Notes: a model not told the origin generated them from the letters alone. 64,000 nucleotides of DNA from Burkholderiales bacterium (GCA_947464185.1 CANHVY010000015.1:17755-81754), one strand, 5' to 3'; positions 1-8,748 are shown, numbered from the stretch's first letter. Made by a program: numbers and translations.

Positions 1-1039
1 GCTCCTTGAAGGCCGCGACGGTGCCGATGGGGCTCATCTCGGTCATGCCCCAGGCATGGATCACGTGGACGTCGTATGTGTCGCGAAACTTGCGGATCAT
101 GGCGGGCGGGCAGGCCGAGCCACCAATGCCGCTCCTGCGCATGGTGGTGAAGGTCAGGCCGTTCGCCTCGACGTGCGCGAGCAGCGCCTGCCACACCGTC
201 GGCACGCCAGCGCTGATGGTGACGCGTTCGCTCTCCAGCAGCTCGTACAGGCTCTTTCCGTCGAGGCACGGGCCGGGAAGGACGAGCTTGGCGCCCGTCA
301 TCGGCGCCAGGTACACGATGCCCCAGCTGTTGACATGGAACATCGGCACCACGGGCAGGATAGCATCAGTCGCACTGCAGCCCAGGCAGTCGGGCAGCGC
401 CGCGGCCATGGTGTGCAGCACAGTGCTGCGGTGGCTGTAGACCACTCCCTTGGGGTTGCCTGTGGTGCCGCTGGTGTAGCAGAGGCTGCTCGCGGCGTTC
501 TCGTCGAGCACGGGCCAGGCGTATCGGTCGTGGGTGCGGGCGAGCAGCTCCTCACAGCACAACAGATTGGGCACCTTGGCCGCCTGCTCGACGGGCGGCA
601 TGTGCGCGCGATCGGTCATCGCAACCCAGTGCCTCACCGTCCTGGTGAGGCCCGCGACGGCCTGGATCAGCGGCCAGAAGGTCATGTCGAAGAACATCAC
701 GCGGTCTTCAGCGTGATTGACGATGTAGACGATCTGGTCGGGGTGCAGCCGCGGGTTCACCGTGTGCAGCACGCGGCCGCTTCCGCTGACCCCGTAGTAC
801 AGCTCCATATGCCTGTGCGTGTTCCAGGCCAGCGTGGCGGCGCGCTCGCCTGGCTGCACGCCCAGGGCCTGCATCGCATTGGCCACGCGCCGCGCGCGCT
901 CAGCCACCTCGCGATAGCTGATGCGGTGGATGTCGCCCTCGACGCGGCGCGACACCACGAGCTGGTCGCCGTGGTGGCGTTCAGCATGAACGATGAGAGA
1001 CGAGATCAGCAGCGGCAGCTGCATCATTTGTCCGAGCAT
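1..1039 (-). CDS. Fatty-acyl-CoA ligase (AMP-binding), 3' end outside window
   Basis: ATP-dependent acyl-CoA synthetase of the ANL superfamily: it activates a medium- or long-chain fatty acid to acyl-AMP and then acyl-CoA. About 346 N-terminal residues are inside the window. The P-loop SLCYTSGTTGNPKG lies near residue 185, and the adenylate-binding motif WGMTEMSP near residue 333, only a dozen residues before the edge; the C-terminal lid domain is missing. I chose the ATG at 1039 (MLGQMM...) because it has GGAG nine bases upstream and matches where relatives start; an ATG at 1072 is possible. It follows a lipoprotein hydrolase by 65 bp on the same strand, so the two may be co-transcribed, with the ligase activating an acid released by the hydrolase (inference). 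Chain-length preference cannot be read from the sequence. Confidence 0.9.
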   Translation of the reverse strand, partial: MLGQMMQLPLLISSLIVHAERHHGDQLVVSRRVEGDIHRISYREVAERARRVANAMQALGVQPGERAATLAWNTHRHMELYYGVSGSGRVLHTVNPRLHPDQIVYIVNHAEDRVMFFDMTFWPLIQAVAGLTRTVRHWVAMTDRAHMPPVEQAAKVPNLLCCEELLARTHDRYAWPVLDENAASSLCYTSGTTGNPKGVVYSHRSTVLHTMAAALPDCLGCSATDAILPVVPMFHVNSWGIVYLAPMTGAKLVLPGPCLDGKSLYELLESERVTISAGVPTVWQALLAHVEANGLTFTTMRRSGIGGSACPPAMIRKFRDTYDVHVIHAWGMTEMSPIGTVAAFKE

Positions 1040-1104
1040 GGGCTTGATCTCCAGGTCGTGGCGCACCGCCATCGGCGCACAGGATTGCGTGGTCGTCCCG
1101 GTCG

Positions 1105-2814
1105 TCACTCCGCAGCCATCGGCAGCCGCAGCGTGGCGCCGCCCAGGCGCACGGTGCCGGCCAGCGCCGGCAGATCCGACCGGTAGGCCGGCAGCGACGC
1201 CCCGGCCACCACCAGCCCCGGCGCGCTGCCGGCCTCGAACCCATAGGCCAGCGGCGCGAAGCTCACGCGCAGCGTGCCCGCCCCGGCCAGCGCGACCACC
1301 GTCTCGCGCAGCAGGCGCACCTCGCCGCCGGGCCGCCGATCGACCAGCTTGACCACGATGTCGCCCGTGCCGGCCTCCAGCACCGCCAGCTCCGCCTCGG
1401 CCGAGCCCAGCATCAGCGCAGCCGCGGACAGCGCGCCGCCCTGCAGCTCCACCACGTCGGCGCGCTCCAGCAGCGGCGTCTGATCCTGCATCCCCGAGCT
1501 GACCGTCAGGTGGCTGCCGCCCAGGGTGGGAGCCGGTGCAGCCGGGTCGATCGCCAGCGCACGCTGCGGCGGACTCAGCGTCGATGCCGTCGATGCGGTG
1601 CCAGCCGGCGGCCACACCGGCGAGCTGCGCAGCGGCCCTTCGGGCTGCCCGGCCAGCACGTACTGCACCGTGGGCCAGGCGTTGGCGCCATTGGCTTCAC
1701 CCTTGAGCCAGTGGTCGAACCACGCGAACATGGGCTTCGTCGGCCACAGCTCGGGGTCGTCAATGTCGTAGTGCGTGCCATCCAGCACGATCAGCTTCTG
1801 GTCGCCGCGTGCAGCCTGCAGCCGCCCGAAGGCCTTGAACGCACTGGCCTGGAAGAAGTCGTGCCACATCGACACGTGCAGGACCGGCGCGCGGATGCGG
1901 TCGGTCACGTCCAGCGCGGCCCGCGCGGACGGGTTGCGCCCGGTGGCAAGGAACTCTCCCCAGCGCGGATACAACTGGCTGACAATCGGAAAGTCCGGCG
2001 TGATCGCACGGGTCCACCAGCTCGACTGCGCCGGATCACCGGCCTCGACCGCGCCGAACATCTCCTGCAGCGCCTCGCCGGCCTGGTCCTTCAGCGCCGC
2101 GACCTGCGCGGCCGGCAGCCCCAGCCTGGCGTCGTGGTCCTGGCCGTTGTCGGCAGCCTGGCTCAGCACGAAGGGCAGCAGTGCCTCCCACTTGACACGG
2201 CCCTCGGGGAAGATCACTCCGCCGACGAAGTCCGGCGAGGTGGCCTGCGCGTACACCGCCTTGATCGACGGGCGCCCAGAAGCCGCCGCCTGCAGCGAGG
2301 CCACGCCGCTGGCCGAGTCGCCGAAGATGCCGATTCGCCCGTTCGACCAGGGCTGCCGCTCCACCCAACGGATCAGCGCCTCGCCGTCGCCCACCTCGTC
2401 TGCGAGGAAGAGGCTGAAGACGCCCTCGGACTTCAGCCGACCTCGCATCACCTGAACCACCAGCGCGTAGCCGCGGTCGGTAGCCTCGGTCCAGCCCACG
2501 TCCTCTGCGCGAGCCTCGGTGTCGGCATTGACAGCCTCTTCGGGGAAGCCGCTCACCGGGGTGATCGGCAGGTCGTAGGGCGTTCGCATGACCAACGTAG
2601 GGAACGGCCCGTCGCCCTGGGCCGGAAGGTAGACATACGTCGCCAGACGCGCGCCGTCGGCGCCGGATACCGCGACCTCGACCACCCGGTGGCCAGCCAC
2701 CGCACGCCGGAACTCGCTCAGGGCGACGACGCCAGGGTCGGGGCCGGTGTCGCCGCCACCGCAGGCGGCGAGCAAGGCCGTGAAAAGCAACAGCAGCCAG
2801 TTCAGAACCTTCAT
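1105..2814 (-). CDS. CocE/NonD-family (X-Pro peptidase S15-like) lipoprotein hydrolase
   Basis: Predicted alpha/beta hydrolase of the S15/CocE family, 569 residues, exported as a lipoprotein. The N-terminus is a type II signal with lipobox LLAAC (Cys18). The nucleophile elbow GDSASG sits near residue 167 in the context GRIGIFGDSASG. The probable catalytic Asp is in HVSMWHDFF and the His in LDGTHYDID. A C-terminal beta-rich domain follows, as in CocE. The ATG at 2814 is preferred over one eight codons upstream because GAGGAG precedes it and the lipoprotein signal starts directly there. The family cleaves esters or peptides and the substrate here is unknown. The same-strand acyl-CoA ligase just downstream suggests that an acid product is then activated (inference). 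Confidence 0.85.
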   Translation of the reverse strand: MKVLNWLLLLFTALLAACGGGDTGPDPGVVALSEFRRAVAGHRVVEVAVSGADGARLATYVYLPAQGDGPFPTLVMRTPYDLPITPVSGFPEEAVNADTEARAEDVGWTEATDRGYALVVQVMRGRLKSEGVFSLFLADEVGDGEALIRWVERQPWSNGRIGIFGDSASGVASLQAAASGRPSIKAVYAQATSPDFVGGVIFPEGRVKWEALLPFVLSQAADNGQDHDARLGLPAAQVAALKDQAGEALQEMFGAVEAGDPAQSSWWTRAITPDFPIVSQLYPRWGEFLATGRNPSARAALDVTDRIRAPVLHVSMWHDFFQASAFKAFGRLQAARGDQKLIVLDGTHYDIDDPELWPTKPMFAWFDHWLKGEANGANAWPTVQYVLAGQPEGPLRSSPVWPPAGTASTASTLSPPQRALAIDPAAPAPTLGGSHLTVSSGMQDQTPLLERADVVELQGGALSAAALMLGSAEAELAVLEAGTGDIVVKLVDRRPGGEVRLLRETVVALAGAGTLRVSFAPLAYGFEAGSAPGLVVAGASLPAYRSDLPALAGTVRLGGATLRLPMAAE

Positions 2815-3146
2815 GATTTGACTCCTCGGAAGCAGCAAGGCATGGATAACTTTCGGTTTGGGCGCTCGACGGATACGTTGCCTTCGAGCGTTGTGGAATA
2901 CAGGCCGGAACGGCCTCGCTCGGCGCCGCGGTGACCGCGAGAAGCGGTGTGGCCCGACGCCTTGGCAGGCATCGTCAATGCCCTGGTCTTACCCGCGACT
3001 TACTTGTCGGCCGCTCCAGGAGACCGCACTGAAAGAGGTCCTGAGGTCTTTCACCGGGGTTGCTCAACCTCGCTGGACGGCGTGGGTGATTGCTGGCAGT
3101 CGGAAGCGTTGAGACGCGCGTCCAACTGAAAGACAAGCCTTTCGCC
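2815..3146. other. Intergenic stretch, nothing recognised
   Basis: 332 bp between the lipoprotein hydrolase start and the hepT remnant. Short open frames exist on both strands, but none has a ribosome site or a recognisable family. It should hold the hydrolase promoter. Confidence 0.4.
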
Positions 3147-3460
3147 TCAAGCCCGCTGCGAGGTTGCTTCCTGGGCTGTGCTCAACACCGGCATGTCGTT
3201 CATCACGGTCTTCCAGCAGGTGGTTGGATCGACATTGAAGGCGGCATGGACGATCCGGTGCCGCATTCCAAGGGGCGCGGGCCAGGCAGGGTAGGCAGCA
3301 GCGAGCGCCCGTCATCGGACACATGGTTTGCCGCCTCGCTCAATACCTCGATCGTCGGGGCAACAGCGAACATCAGCATGCGATCGTTGTCCAGGTCTGC
3401 ACGTGAGCGTCCCGCCATGAGCCCTGTCGCAGCCTCAGCCGCCTCCAAGCAGACTGGGAA
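3147..3460 (-). pseudogene. hepT: hepT remnant (HEPN-family toxin), frameshifted
   Basis: HepT (DUF86) is the HEPN RNase partner of the MntA nucleotidyltransferase. One frame reads AGRSRADLDNDRMLMFAVAP and then IEVLSEAANHVSDDGR, typical HepT helices. Near 3260 the reading must shift by one base to continue as LGMRHRIVHAAFNVDPTTCW and VMNDMPVL, stop at 3147-3149. RHRIVH is the HEPN RX4-6H active-site motif. The N-terminal part merges at about 3440-3460 with the mntA fragment upstream. With no start, no intact frame and a truncated partner this looks dead. The match is by eye to the family pattern. Confidence 0.7.
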
Positions 3461-4097
3461 CGCACCCGGGCTTGACCTCCACCAGGAGGTTGATGTCGCT
3501 GCCGGGTCCGTGGGTGGCTCTCAGCCGGGAGCCGAACAGCGCCAATCCACAGAACACGTACAGCGGCAGGTAGCACTGGTTGTCGTAGTGGGCGTTGAAG
3601 TGCGCGCGCTCCTGCTGCCCGTGCAGCGGCACGTGCGTGGCGTCCACGTCCAGCACCAGCACTGCCGGCGCCGCCTTGCGGCTGGCCACGAACTGGTCCA
3701 ACAGTACGCCGTGCAACGCCCAGGCCTGGCGCGCGCCAGCCGCGTTCTCGAGCCGGCTCAGCGTAGGGGCGCTGCCCAGGCTGCGGTCCCGACCCACGGC
3801 TGTCTGCCAGACCAGATCGTGCCGTAGCGTGTTGTGGTCGGTCACGTCCTGCCAGCCACAGCACAGCCCGTAGATGCGCTGCGCCAGCAGCTCCCGCATG
3901 CCGTGCTCGACGCTGGCTGCACGCCGTGAATCGCCCATCGCACGTGCAGCCGCACGGCTCAGACCCAGCCGTTCATCCACCTGCCTGAGCAGCACCACCC
4001 CGCCGTCGGTGGCGATGTCCCCGCCATCGAAGGCCGCCTCGACCACGCGCCTGCCCACGCGGCCAAGCTCCATCCTGCGATCCGTACACTCTGACAT
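3435..4097 (-). pseudogene. Chimeric ORF: IS1380 transposase N-terminus fused to MntA fragment
   Basis: 220 codons. Residues 1 to about 183 are the N-terminal half of an IS1380-family transposase (VEAAFDGGDIATDGGVVLLR, LAQRIYGLCCGWQDVTDHN, VLDVDATHVPLHG), closely similar to the copy at 25 kb up to YVFCG. The frame then changes identity: LALFGSRLRATHGPGSDI followed by NLLVEVKPGCVPSLLGG is the nucleotidyltransferase signature of MntA (GSRxRG...DSDID). The second Asp of the DxD pair is Asn here. The ORF ends at 3435 inside the hepT remnant. The ATG at 4097 has GGAGGT upstream, so the fusion could be expressed, but it lacks the rest of the transposase and the start of MntA. Confidence 0.75.
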
Positions 4098-4203
4098 TGG
4101 GTGACCTCCCTCGTTGGTTCGGTTCCATAGAGGTCGAATACCTATGAAAACGCACAACGAGGGCAGGTCGCCTACTTGATGCCGCGCGAAAGATCCAGGC
4201 TAG
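3546..4203 (-). mobile_element. IS1380-family element, truncated (one end present)
   Basis: The outer end is at 4181-4203. On the minus strand it begins CTAGCCTGGATCTTTC, similar to both ends of the second IS1380 copy (24928-26234). The transposase start, its GGAGGT site and about 183 codons follow. The element stops at about 3546 where MntA-like coding begins, so roughly half of it, including the other terminal repeat, is gone. The terminal CTAG supplies the TAG stop of the neighbouring DUF1566 gene. Confidence 0.7.
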
Positions 4204-5414
4204 CGCTGGCCCCGGACGCAGCGCACGGGGTTGAGGATGCGAACGTCGTCGCCCTGCGGGCCGAAGCCCTGCGGATAGGCTGCCGGGTCGCCGTCCTTGG
4301 GATCGGCCCGCTGGCTGCCGGCCCCGTGCACGTCGAGAAGTCGGCGTGTCCCGCTGCCGGGAGGCATCTCCATCCAGCCCAGCGCACGGCCGAAGGCGAA
4401 GTACGCGGCGCGCGTGTACATGACCTCGGGCGGACCATCGAGCACCGTGGTGCTGGTCCAGTAGTACGACTCGGCCGCGCTGGCCTGCAAGGGCGGCGCC
4501 AGCGCGGCGCTCTGCGTGGCCGCCGGTGCGCGCGTGTAGTCAACGATGCTGTGGAGCTCCTTGGCGTCGGGCAGACGCCAGTCCGCATGACCGCCCAGCC
4601 GCAGCGCCGCGCAGTAGGCGAGGGCGTCGCGCCAGCGGCGCGGCTGGCCGTCGTCGCGTTGCTGCCAGGTCAGGCCCGATCCGCGGTCGGTCACGGTGCC
4701 GTCCGCGTTGTCGCGGTAGTCGTTCGCGCCGTACGCCGGGCCGCGCACGAAGCGCACCCGCATGCGCTGCGCAACGGCGCCACCGCTGCCCGGCCGGTAG
4801 CGCGGATAGCCCTTGATGCGGCCGTCGGCGAAGTTGACGCCGAAGATGGTGGCGTCGTCGTTCATCGTGGTGGCGACGTAGGCGGTCGACGACCAGAGCT
4901 GCACGTCGAAGAAGCGGTCGCCCTCGGCGTAGGCGAACTCGAACGCGCCCGCGTCGATGAAGGGCCGCGACTGCGCGGCGGTCGGTGCGAACCAGCCGCG
5001 GAAGTCGATCAGCGTGTACAGCTCCTTGATGGTGGGCACGCGCCAGTCGGTGTGGCCGCCGGTGCGCAGGGCCGTGACGGCGGCGCGCGCCTCGTCCCAC
5101 GACATCGGCCCGGCGAGGGCGCGCGTCCAGGTCAGGCCGGTCACCGGGTCGGTGACGGTGCCGTCGGTGTTGAGCTGGAATGGCGGGCGCGGACCGGGTC
5201 GCTGCCCGTCCTGGCCGAAGAACGGGGCGCCCGCGCGCGGGCAGTCGATGCGTGCGTCGTCGGAGAAGCACCCTTCCTGCGCCGTGCCGGGCACGCGCCA
5301 GGCGGCCGCGTCCGCGGTTGGCGCCGGGGTGCTGGCGCTGGCGTCCTCGCCGGTGGCACTGCAGGCGGCCAGCAGCAGCGAGACGAGGGCGAGAGTGAGT
5401 GCTGGGACTTTCAT
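4200..5414 (-). CDS. DUF1566 (Lcl-type) domain lipoprotein
   Basis: Predicted lipoprotein of 404 residues with lipobox LLLAAC (Cys18), so membrane-anchored and facing the periplasm or outside. It has two tandem DUF1566 repeats. The first contains DGTVTDPVTGLTWTRAL and HTDWRVPTIKELYTLIDF, the second DGTVTDRGSGLTWQQ and HADWRLPDAKELHSIVDY. The end, NPVRCVRGQR, is typical of the family, so the protein looks complete. The ATG at 5414 is backed by AGGAG seven bases upstream. DUF1566 has no assigned enzymatic role; the fold resembles C-type-lectin-like surface domains. The TAG stop lies in the CTAG at the end of the adjacent IS1380 remnant. A frameshifted MarR gene lies 133 bp upstream on the same strand. 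Confidence 0.8.
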   Translation of the reverse strand: MKVPALTLALVSLLLAACSATGEDASASTPAPTADAAAWRVPGTAQEGCFSDDARIDCPRAGAPFFGQDGQRPGPRPPFQLNTDGTVTDPVTGLTWTRALAGPMSWDEARAAVTALRTGGHTDWRVPTIKELYTLIDFRGWFAPTAAQSRPFIDAGAFEFAYAEGDRFFDVQLWSSTAYVATTMNDDATIFGVNFADGRIKGYPRYRPGSGGAVAQRMRVRFVRGPAYGANDYRDNADGTVTDRGSGLTWQQRDDGQPRRWRDALAYCAALRLGGHADWRLPDAKELHSIVDYTRAPAATQSAALAPPLQASAAESYYWTSTTVLDGPPEVMYTRAAYFAFGRALGWMEMPPGSGTRRLLDVHGAGSQRADPKDGDPAAYPQGFGPQGDDVRILNPVRCVRGQR

Positions 5415-5547
5415 GCGGGCTCCTGTTTTGTCGTTGCGGTCGTGGCATTCGTCGCCGTCGGAGTCGTCTCCGACGTCGGGGTCGTCGGCTAGCGGCACAA
5501 GGCATCCGAGCCAGAGCTCGGCGGCAGGACGGCGACGGCGCCGAGCC

Positions 5548-6043
5548 TCAGCGCGCGATCGAGAGGCGCCGCCTGGGGTGGACCGGCGGCGGCGGCGGCG
5601 GCGTGGCGGGTGCATCGGGGTTCTCCTCGGGGAAACCTGCAAAGCGCGGATCGGCTCCGCCCAGCCCGTCGCGCAGGCCTTCGAGCAGCAGGCGCAGGCG
5701 CGTGCGTTCGGGGTCCGGCAGCGCCTGCGCGGCGACACGGCCGCGCGACGTGAGCGTGAGGCTCACGCGGCGCGTGTCCTCCGCGTCGACCCAGCGCTCC
5801 AGCAGCCCGGCCGACCGCATGCGCTGCGCCATCACGGTGGCCGTGGGCTGCGCGACGTGCAGCCCGGCGGCGAGCTCGCCCACCGTCATCGGCCCATGGC
5901 GCAGCAGGGCGTCGAGCACGCGGCCCTGGCCGTGGTGCACGCCGACCTTGCGCCAGCGGTGCGCGCAGGCGCTCCTCCAGCAGGCGGCCGATGTGCCGGA
6001 ACAGATGCAGCAGCGGCCTGGACGATGGAGCAATGGTGGTCAC
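5548..6043 (-). pseudogene. MarR-family regulator with apparent frameshift
   Basis: The C-terminal three quarters read as a MarR winged helix: HHGQGRVLDALLRHGPMTVG, then AAGLHVAQPTATVMAQRM as recognition helix, then WVDAEDTRRVSLTLTSRGR as wing. The natural N-terminus, MTTIAPSSRPLLHLFRHIGR followed by LLEERLRAPLA, is in another frame starting at 6043. The two meet near 5945-5955, where one base must be gained or lost. Either the gene is broken in this strain or the base call is wrong. The C-terminal tail is proline-rich (PATPPPPPPVHPRRR). MarR proteins repress nearby genes; the DUF1566 lipoprotein downstream would be the obvious target. Confidence 0.65.
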
Positions 6044-6489
6044 GCGATAAGTACAGCCAGCTATGGTTCAACTCGTCAAGTCGGATAGCTGCCGTGCTGT
6101 CGTGCGCATAGTGATTCAGTTGCTGGTCGTGCATGCTTTCAGTCTCGTCTGGGCCGCGCCCGTTCCGAGGGCGCGGTGATCAGTGGTTGCCGCCCATGGG
6201 CTGGGTGATGCGGCAGGCTGAGCGACATGGCCCCGCTGCCAGGGGCCAGTATTCCGCCGCAGTTTGGAGCCTGTGTCGGGAAATGCTCACCCTGTGCTCA
6301 CAATGTGGCCGCTCCCGCAGGAGCTGCCGCTGTCCGAGGGGGCAGTGCACGCATGCAAGCTGACGCATGCCGGGTCCGTCAGGGGGGCTCCGGGGCGCAA
6401 GAAAGCTGGGGCGGCGCGGCGTTTTCTTGAGAGAGTTCCCTGCCGGCAGCGCAGCGCTAGCGGTGAACTCTGCCGCCCTCATCGGCAGC
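6044..6489. other. Intergenic region with hairpin and repeat
   Basis: 446 bp between the MarR gene and the EF-hand gene. I see no supported gene. It holds a perfect 8-bp inverted repeat, CCGCGCCC/GGGCGCGG (6155-6177, 7-base loop, no T tract), and a direct repeat resembling the one before the two-component system. Confidence 0.4.
6286..6303 (+). promoter_or_regulatory. Direct repeat CTCACCC-n4-CTCACAA, possible response-regulator site
   Basis: Two heptamers, CTCACCC and CTCACAA, have an 11-bp period, the usual spacing for tandem half-sites of OmpR-family regulators. The same CTCACAA heptamer with the same period occurs at 7232-7249, before the sensor kinase. Binding is inferred from arrangement only. 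Confidence 0.35.
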
Positions 6490-7047
6490 CTAGGCAGAGG
6501 CGGTCTGCTGCTCTGCGTACGTCATGCGCTCCAAGGCGCTGACCGTCCCGTCCTCGTTGGCGTCGGCAGGGTCGAGGGTGGTGTCGGCCGTTGCCAAGCC
6601 GTCTGGCCTGCCGGCGTCGGATTTGTCGGGGCGGCCCGGGCCAGAACTCGGACCCGGTCCGCCAGCACCACCAGGGCCGCCGGGACCGCCTGGGCCCCGA
6701 GCTCCGCCACCGTCCGTGCGCCCGGAGGTCTTGTCGGCCGCCGCCATGAACTCGCTCTCATTGACCGATCCGTCGCCATCGCTGTCCATCCTGGTGAACA
6801 GCTGCTTGGCTGCCGTCTTGGCCTCGGCTTCCGAAAGCCGGGAACCCTCGGGCGACAGCGTGACGATCACCGAGGCCAGTTGCGACTGGCTGACCTGGCC
6901 CTTGCCTGCCGACACCTTGTCCCAGGAGTCGGCCTTCAGCGCCGGGGGTTCAGCGGTGCGCTGGACGCCTGAGGGCCCGGCAGCTGTGTACTGGGACGAC
7001 AGGTATGGGCGCAAGCTGGTTCTGGGACCAGAAAGGGGTGACATCAT
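6490..7047 (-). CDS. EF-hand calcium-binding domain protein
   Basis: 185 residues with two EF-hand loops. The first, DSDGDGSVNESE, has acidic or polar residues at positions 1, 3, 5, 9 and 12. The second, DANEDGTVSALE, is near the C-terminus. Between them is a flexible Gly/Pro-rich linker (GPGGPGGPGGAGGPG). There is no clear signal peptide or membrane segment. The ATG at 7047 is favoured because GGAG lies six bases upstream; a TTG four codons earlier is also open. The gene is divergent from a two-component system, and a tandem-repeat site in the shared region could control both. Calcium sensing or buffering is the family expectation; nothing more specific can be said. Confidence 0.75.
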   Translation of the reverse strand: MMSPLSGPRTSLRPYLSSQYTAAGPSGVQRTAEPPALKADSWDKVSAGKGQVSQSQLASVIVTLSPEGSRLSEAEAKTAAKQLFTRMDSDGDGSVNESEFMAAADKTSGRTDGGGARGPGGPGGPGGAGGPGPSSGPGRPDKSDAGRPDGLATADTTLDPADANEDGTVSALERMTYAEQQTASA

Positions 7048-7231
7048 GATGGACTCCAATGGCTTGGTTGTGATTGACGATGCGCGAGAGAGGCCGCAGA
7101 CCAGGAGAAGCTGCTGCAGTTCTCACGACCATTGCTTCGGCGGCTCGCACAGGATGTTGAGGGAGAAACTGTGAGGTTTCAGGCCATCTCCCGAATCTGG
7201 TGCGGCACCGTGGAGCAAAGATGAAAGCCCC

Positions 7232-7249
7232 CTCACAAAGCACTCACAA
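7232..7249 (+). promoter_or_regulatory. Tandem CTCACAA heptamers upstream of two-component operon
   Basis: Perfect direct repeat CTCACAA-agca-CTCACAA, period 11 bp, ending 17 bp before the kinase start. The spacing fits an OmpR/BaeR-type regulator dimer, so autoregulation is likely (inference). It lies between the divergent EF-hand and kinase genes. Confidence 0.45.
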
Positions 7250-7266
7250 TCTGCTGGCCCAATCCG

Positions 7267-8748
7267 ATGCAGTCTGTCCCGCACGCCATGCGATTGCGTC
7301 TCGCCCACACCCTGTCTCTGGCGCTGCTGGCCTTTGCCGCCGCGGCCGCGCTGGTGCTGGGCGGGCTGACCGCCTGGAACCTGCGCGACGGCTTCGGAAA
7401 CTACCTCGCCGAAAGAGAGGTTCAACACCTGGAGCGCCTGGTCGCCCTGATCCAGGCCACCGCCTTGCGCGAGGGCGGCCTGGACGCCCTGCAACAAGGC
7501 AGGCTGGACTTGCGCAGCCTGTTCCGGGAGCTGGATGGGCGCGAGCCTGGAACCCTGCCCCCATCAGATCCGCTGCGCCCCCGCCTGCTGGCAGGGCCCC
7601 TGCCGTTTCCTGAACGCGTGCAGGTATTGGGGCTGGACGGGCGGCTGCTGCTGGGACGTCCCGGGGCGCTGCACGACGTGGACGCAGCGGTGCAGCGGCC
7701 GGTGGTCGTCCAGGGCCGAGTGGTGGCGAGGGCGCACCTGCACCAGGCCGACATCCAGCGCGATCGGGGAGAGACGCGCTTTCTGCTGGACCAGTACCGC
7801 GTGTTGACCATCACTGCCGGCGGGCTGATGGCGCTCGCTCTGCTGACCGCCACCGTGCTGGCCCGGCGGTGGACCAGGCCACTGGCGGCCGTGCAGGACG
7901 CCACACAGCGCCTGGCCCAAGGCGAATTGACCGTGCGGGTGCCCGAAGGCCCGCAACTGACCGGGCGCAGCGACGAGATCGGCGACGTGGTTCGCAATGT
8001 CAACCGCATGGCCGAAGGGCTGGAGCGGCTGGAAGGTGCACGCCGGCGCTGGCTGGCCGACATCTCCCACGAACTGCGCACACCCTTGACCGTGCTGCGT
8101 GGCCAGATCGAGGCCTTGCACGACGGCGTCAGGCCGCTCGCCCCCGATGCCATCGTCACACTGCACAAGGAGGTGCTGCGCATCGGCAAGCTGGTGGACG
8201 ACCTGCACCTGCTGGCCGTTTCCGATCTCAAGGCCCTGCCCTGTCACCCCGGCCCGGCCGATGCCGTGGCCCTGCTCGGCCAACTGGCCCACCGCTTCGA
8301 GCCGCGCGCCACAGCGGCGGGCCTGCGGCTGACGCTGTCCCTGCCCGCGGCGTTGCCAACCTTGCCGGTGTACTGGGACGCAGACCGGGTGGAACAGTTG
8401 CTGGGCAACCTCGTGGACAACAGCCTGCGCTACACCGACCCACCCGGTGAGATCCTGATCGGGCTGCGGATCCAGGGATCACGGATCCAGATGACAGTCG
8501 ACGACAGTGCGCCTGGTGTGCCTGCGCAACAACTGGGGCAGGTGTTCGAACCCCTGTTCCGGGGTGATCTGGCCCGCAACCGACGCCTGGGCGGCAGCGG
8601 GTTGGGGCTTGCGATCTGCCAGGCCATCGCGCAGTCCCACGACGGGCGCATCGACGCCTGCGCTTCGAACCTGGGCGGTCTGCGCATCACGCTGGACCTG
8701 CCGCGGCAGGCCGCTGAGTCGTCACCGCAGGAAAGCGCCCGCACATGA
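7267..8748 (+). CDS. Two-component sensor histidine kinase, BaeS-like
   Basis: 493-residue inner-membrane histidine kinase. Transmembrane segment 1 is at about residues 14-36 (LSLALLAFAAAAALVLGG) and segment 2 at about 178-200. Between them is a periplasmic sensor loop of about 140 residues. A HAMP domain follows, then the H-box ADISHELRTPL with His near residue 269, an N-box (LLGNLVDNSLRY), and a G-box (GGSGLGLAICQAI). The organisation matches BaeS-type envelope-stress kinases, though the signal is unknown. Its stop overlaps the response-regulator start (ATGA), so the two are translationally coupled. Confidence 0.92.
   Translation: MQSVPHAMRLRLAHTLSLALLAFAAAAALVLGGLTAWNLRDGFGNYLAEREVQHLERLVALIQATALREGGLDALQQGRLDLRSLFRELDGREPGTLPPSDPLRPRLLAGPLPFPERVQVLGLDGRLLLGRPGALHDVDAAVQRPVVVQGRVVARAHLHQADIQRDRGETRFLLDQYRVLTITAGGLMALALLTATVLARRWTRPLAAVQDATQRLAQGELTVRVPEGPQLTGRSDEIGDVVRNVNRMAEGLERLEGARRRWLADISHELRTPLTVLRGQIEALHDGVRPLAPDAIVTLHKEVLRIGKLVDDLHLLAVSDLKALPCHPGPADAVALLGQLAHRFEPRATAAGLRLTLSLPAALPTLPVYWDADRVEQLLGNLVDNSLRYTDPPGEILIGLRIQGSRIQMTVDDSAPGVPAQQLGQVFEPLFRGDLARNRRLGGSGLGLAICQAIAQSHDGRIDACASNLGGLRITLDLPRQAAESSPQESART

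Noticed and set aside
6155..6177. Hairpin CCGCGCCC/GGGCGCGG as a terminator.
   Set aside because: No T tract and about 310 bp beyond the EF-hand stop; its role is unclear, so it is mentioned but not called.
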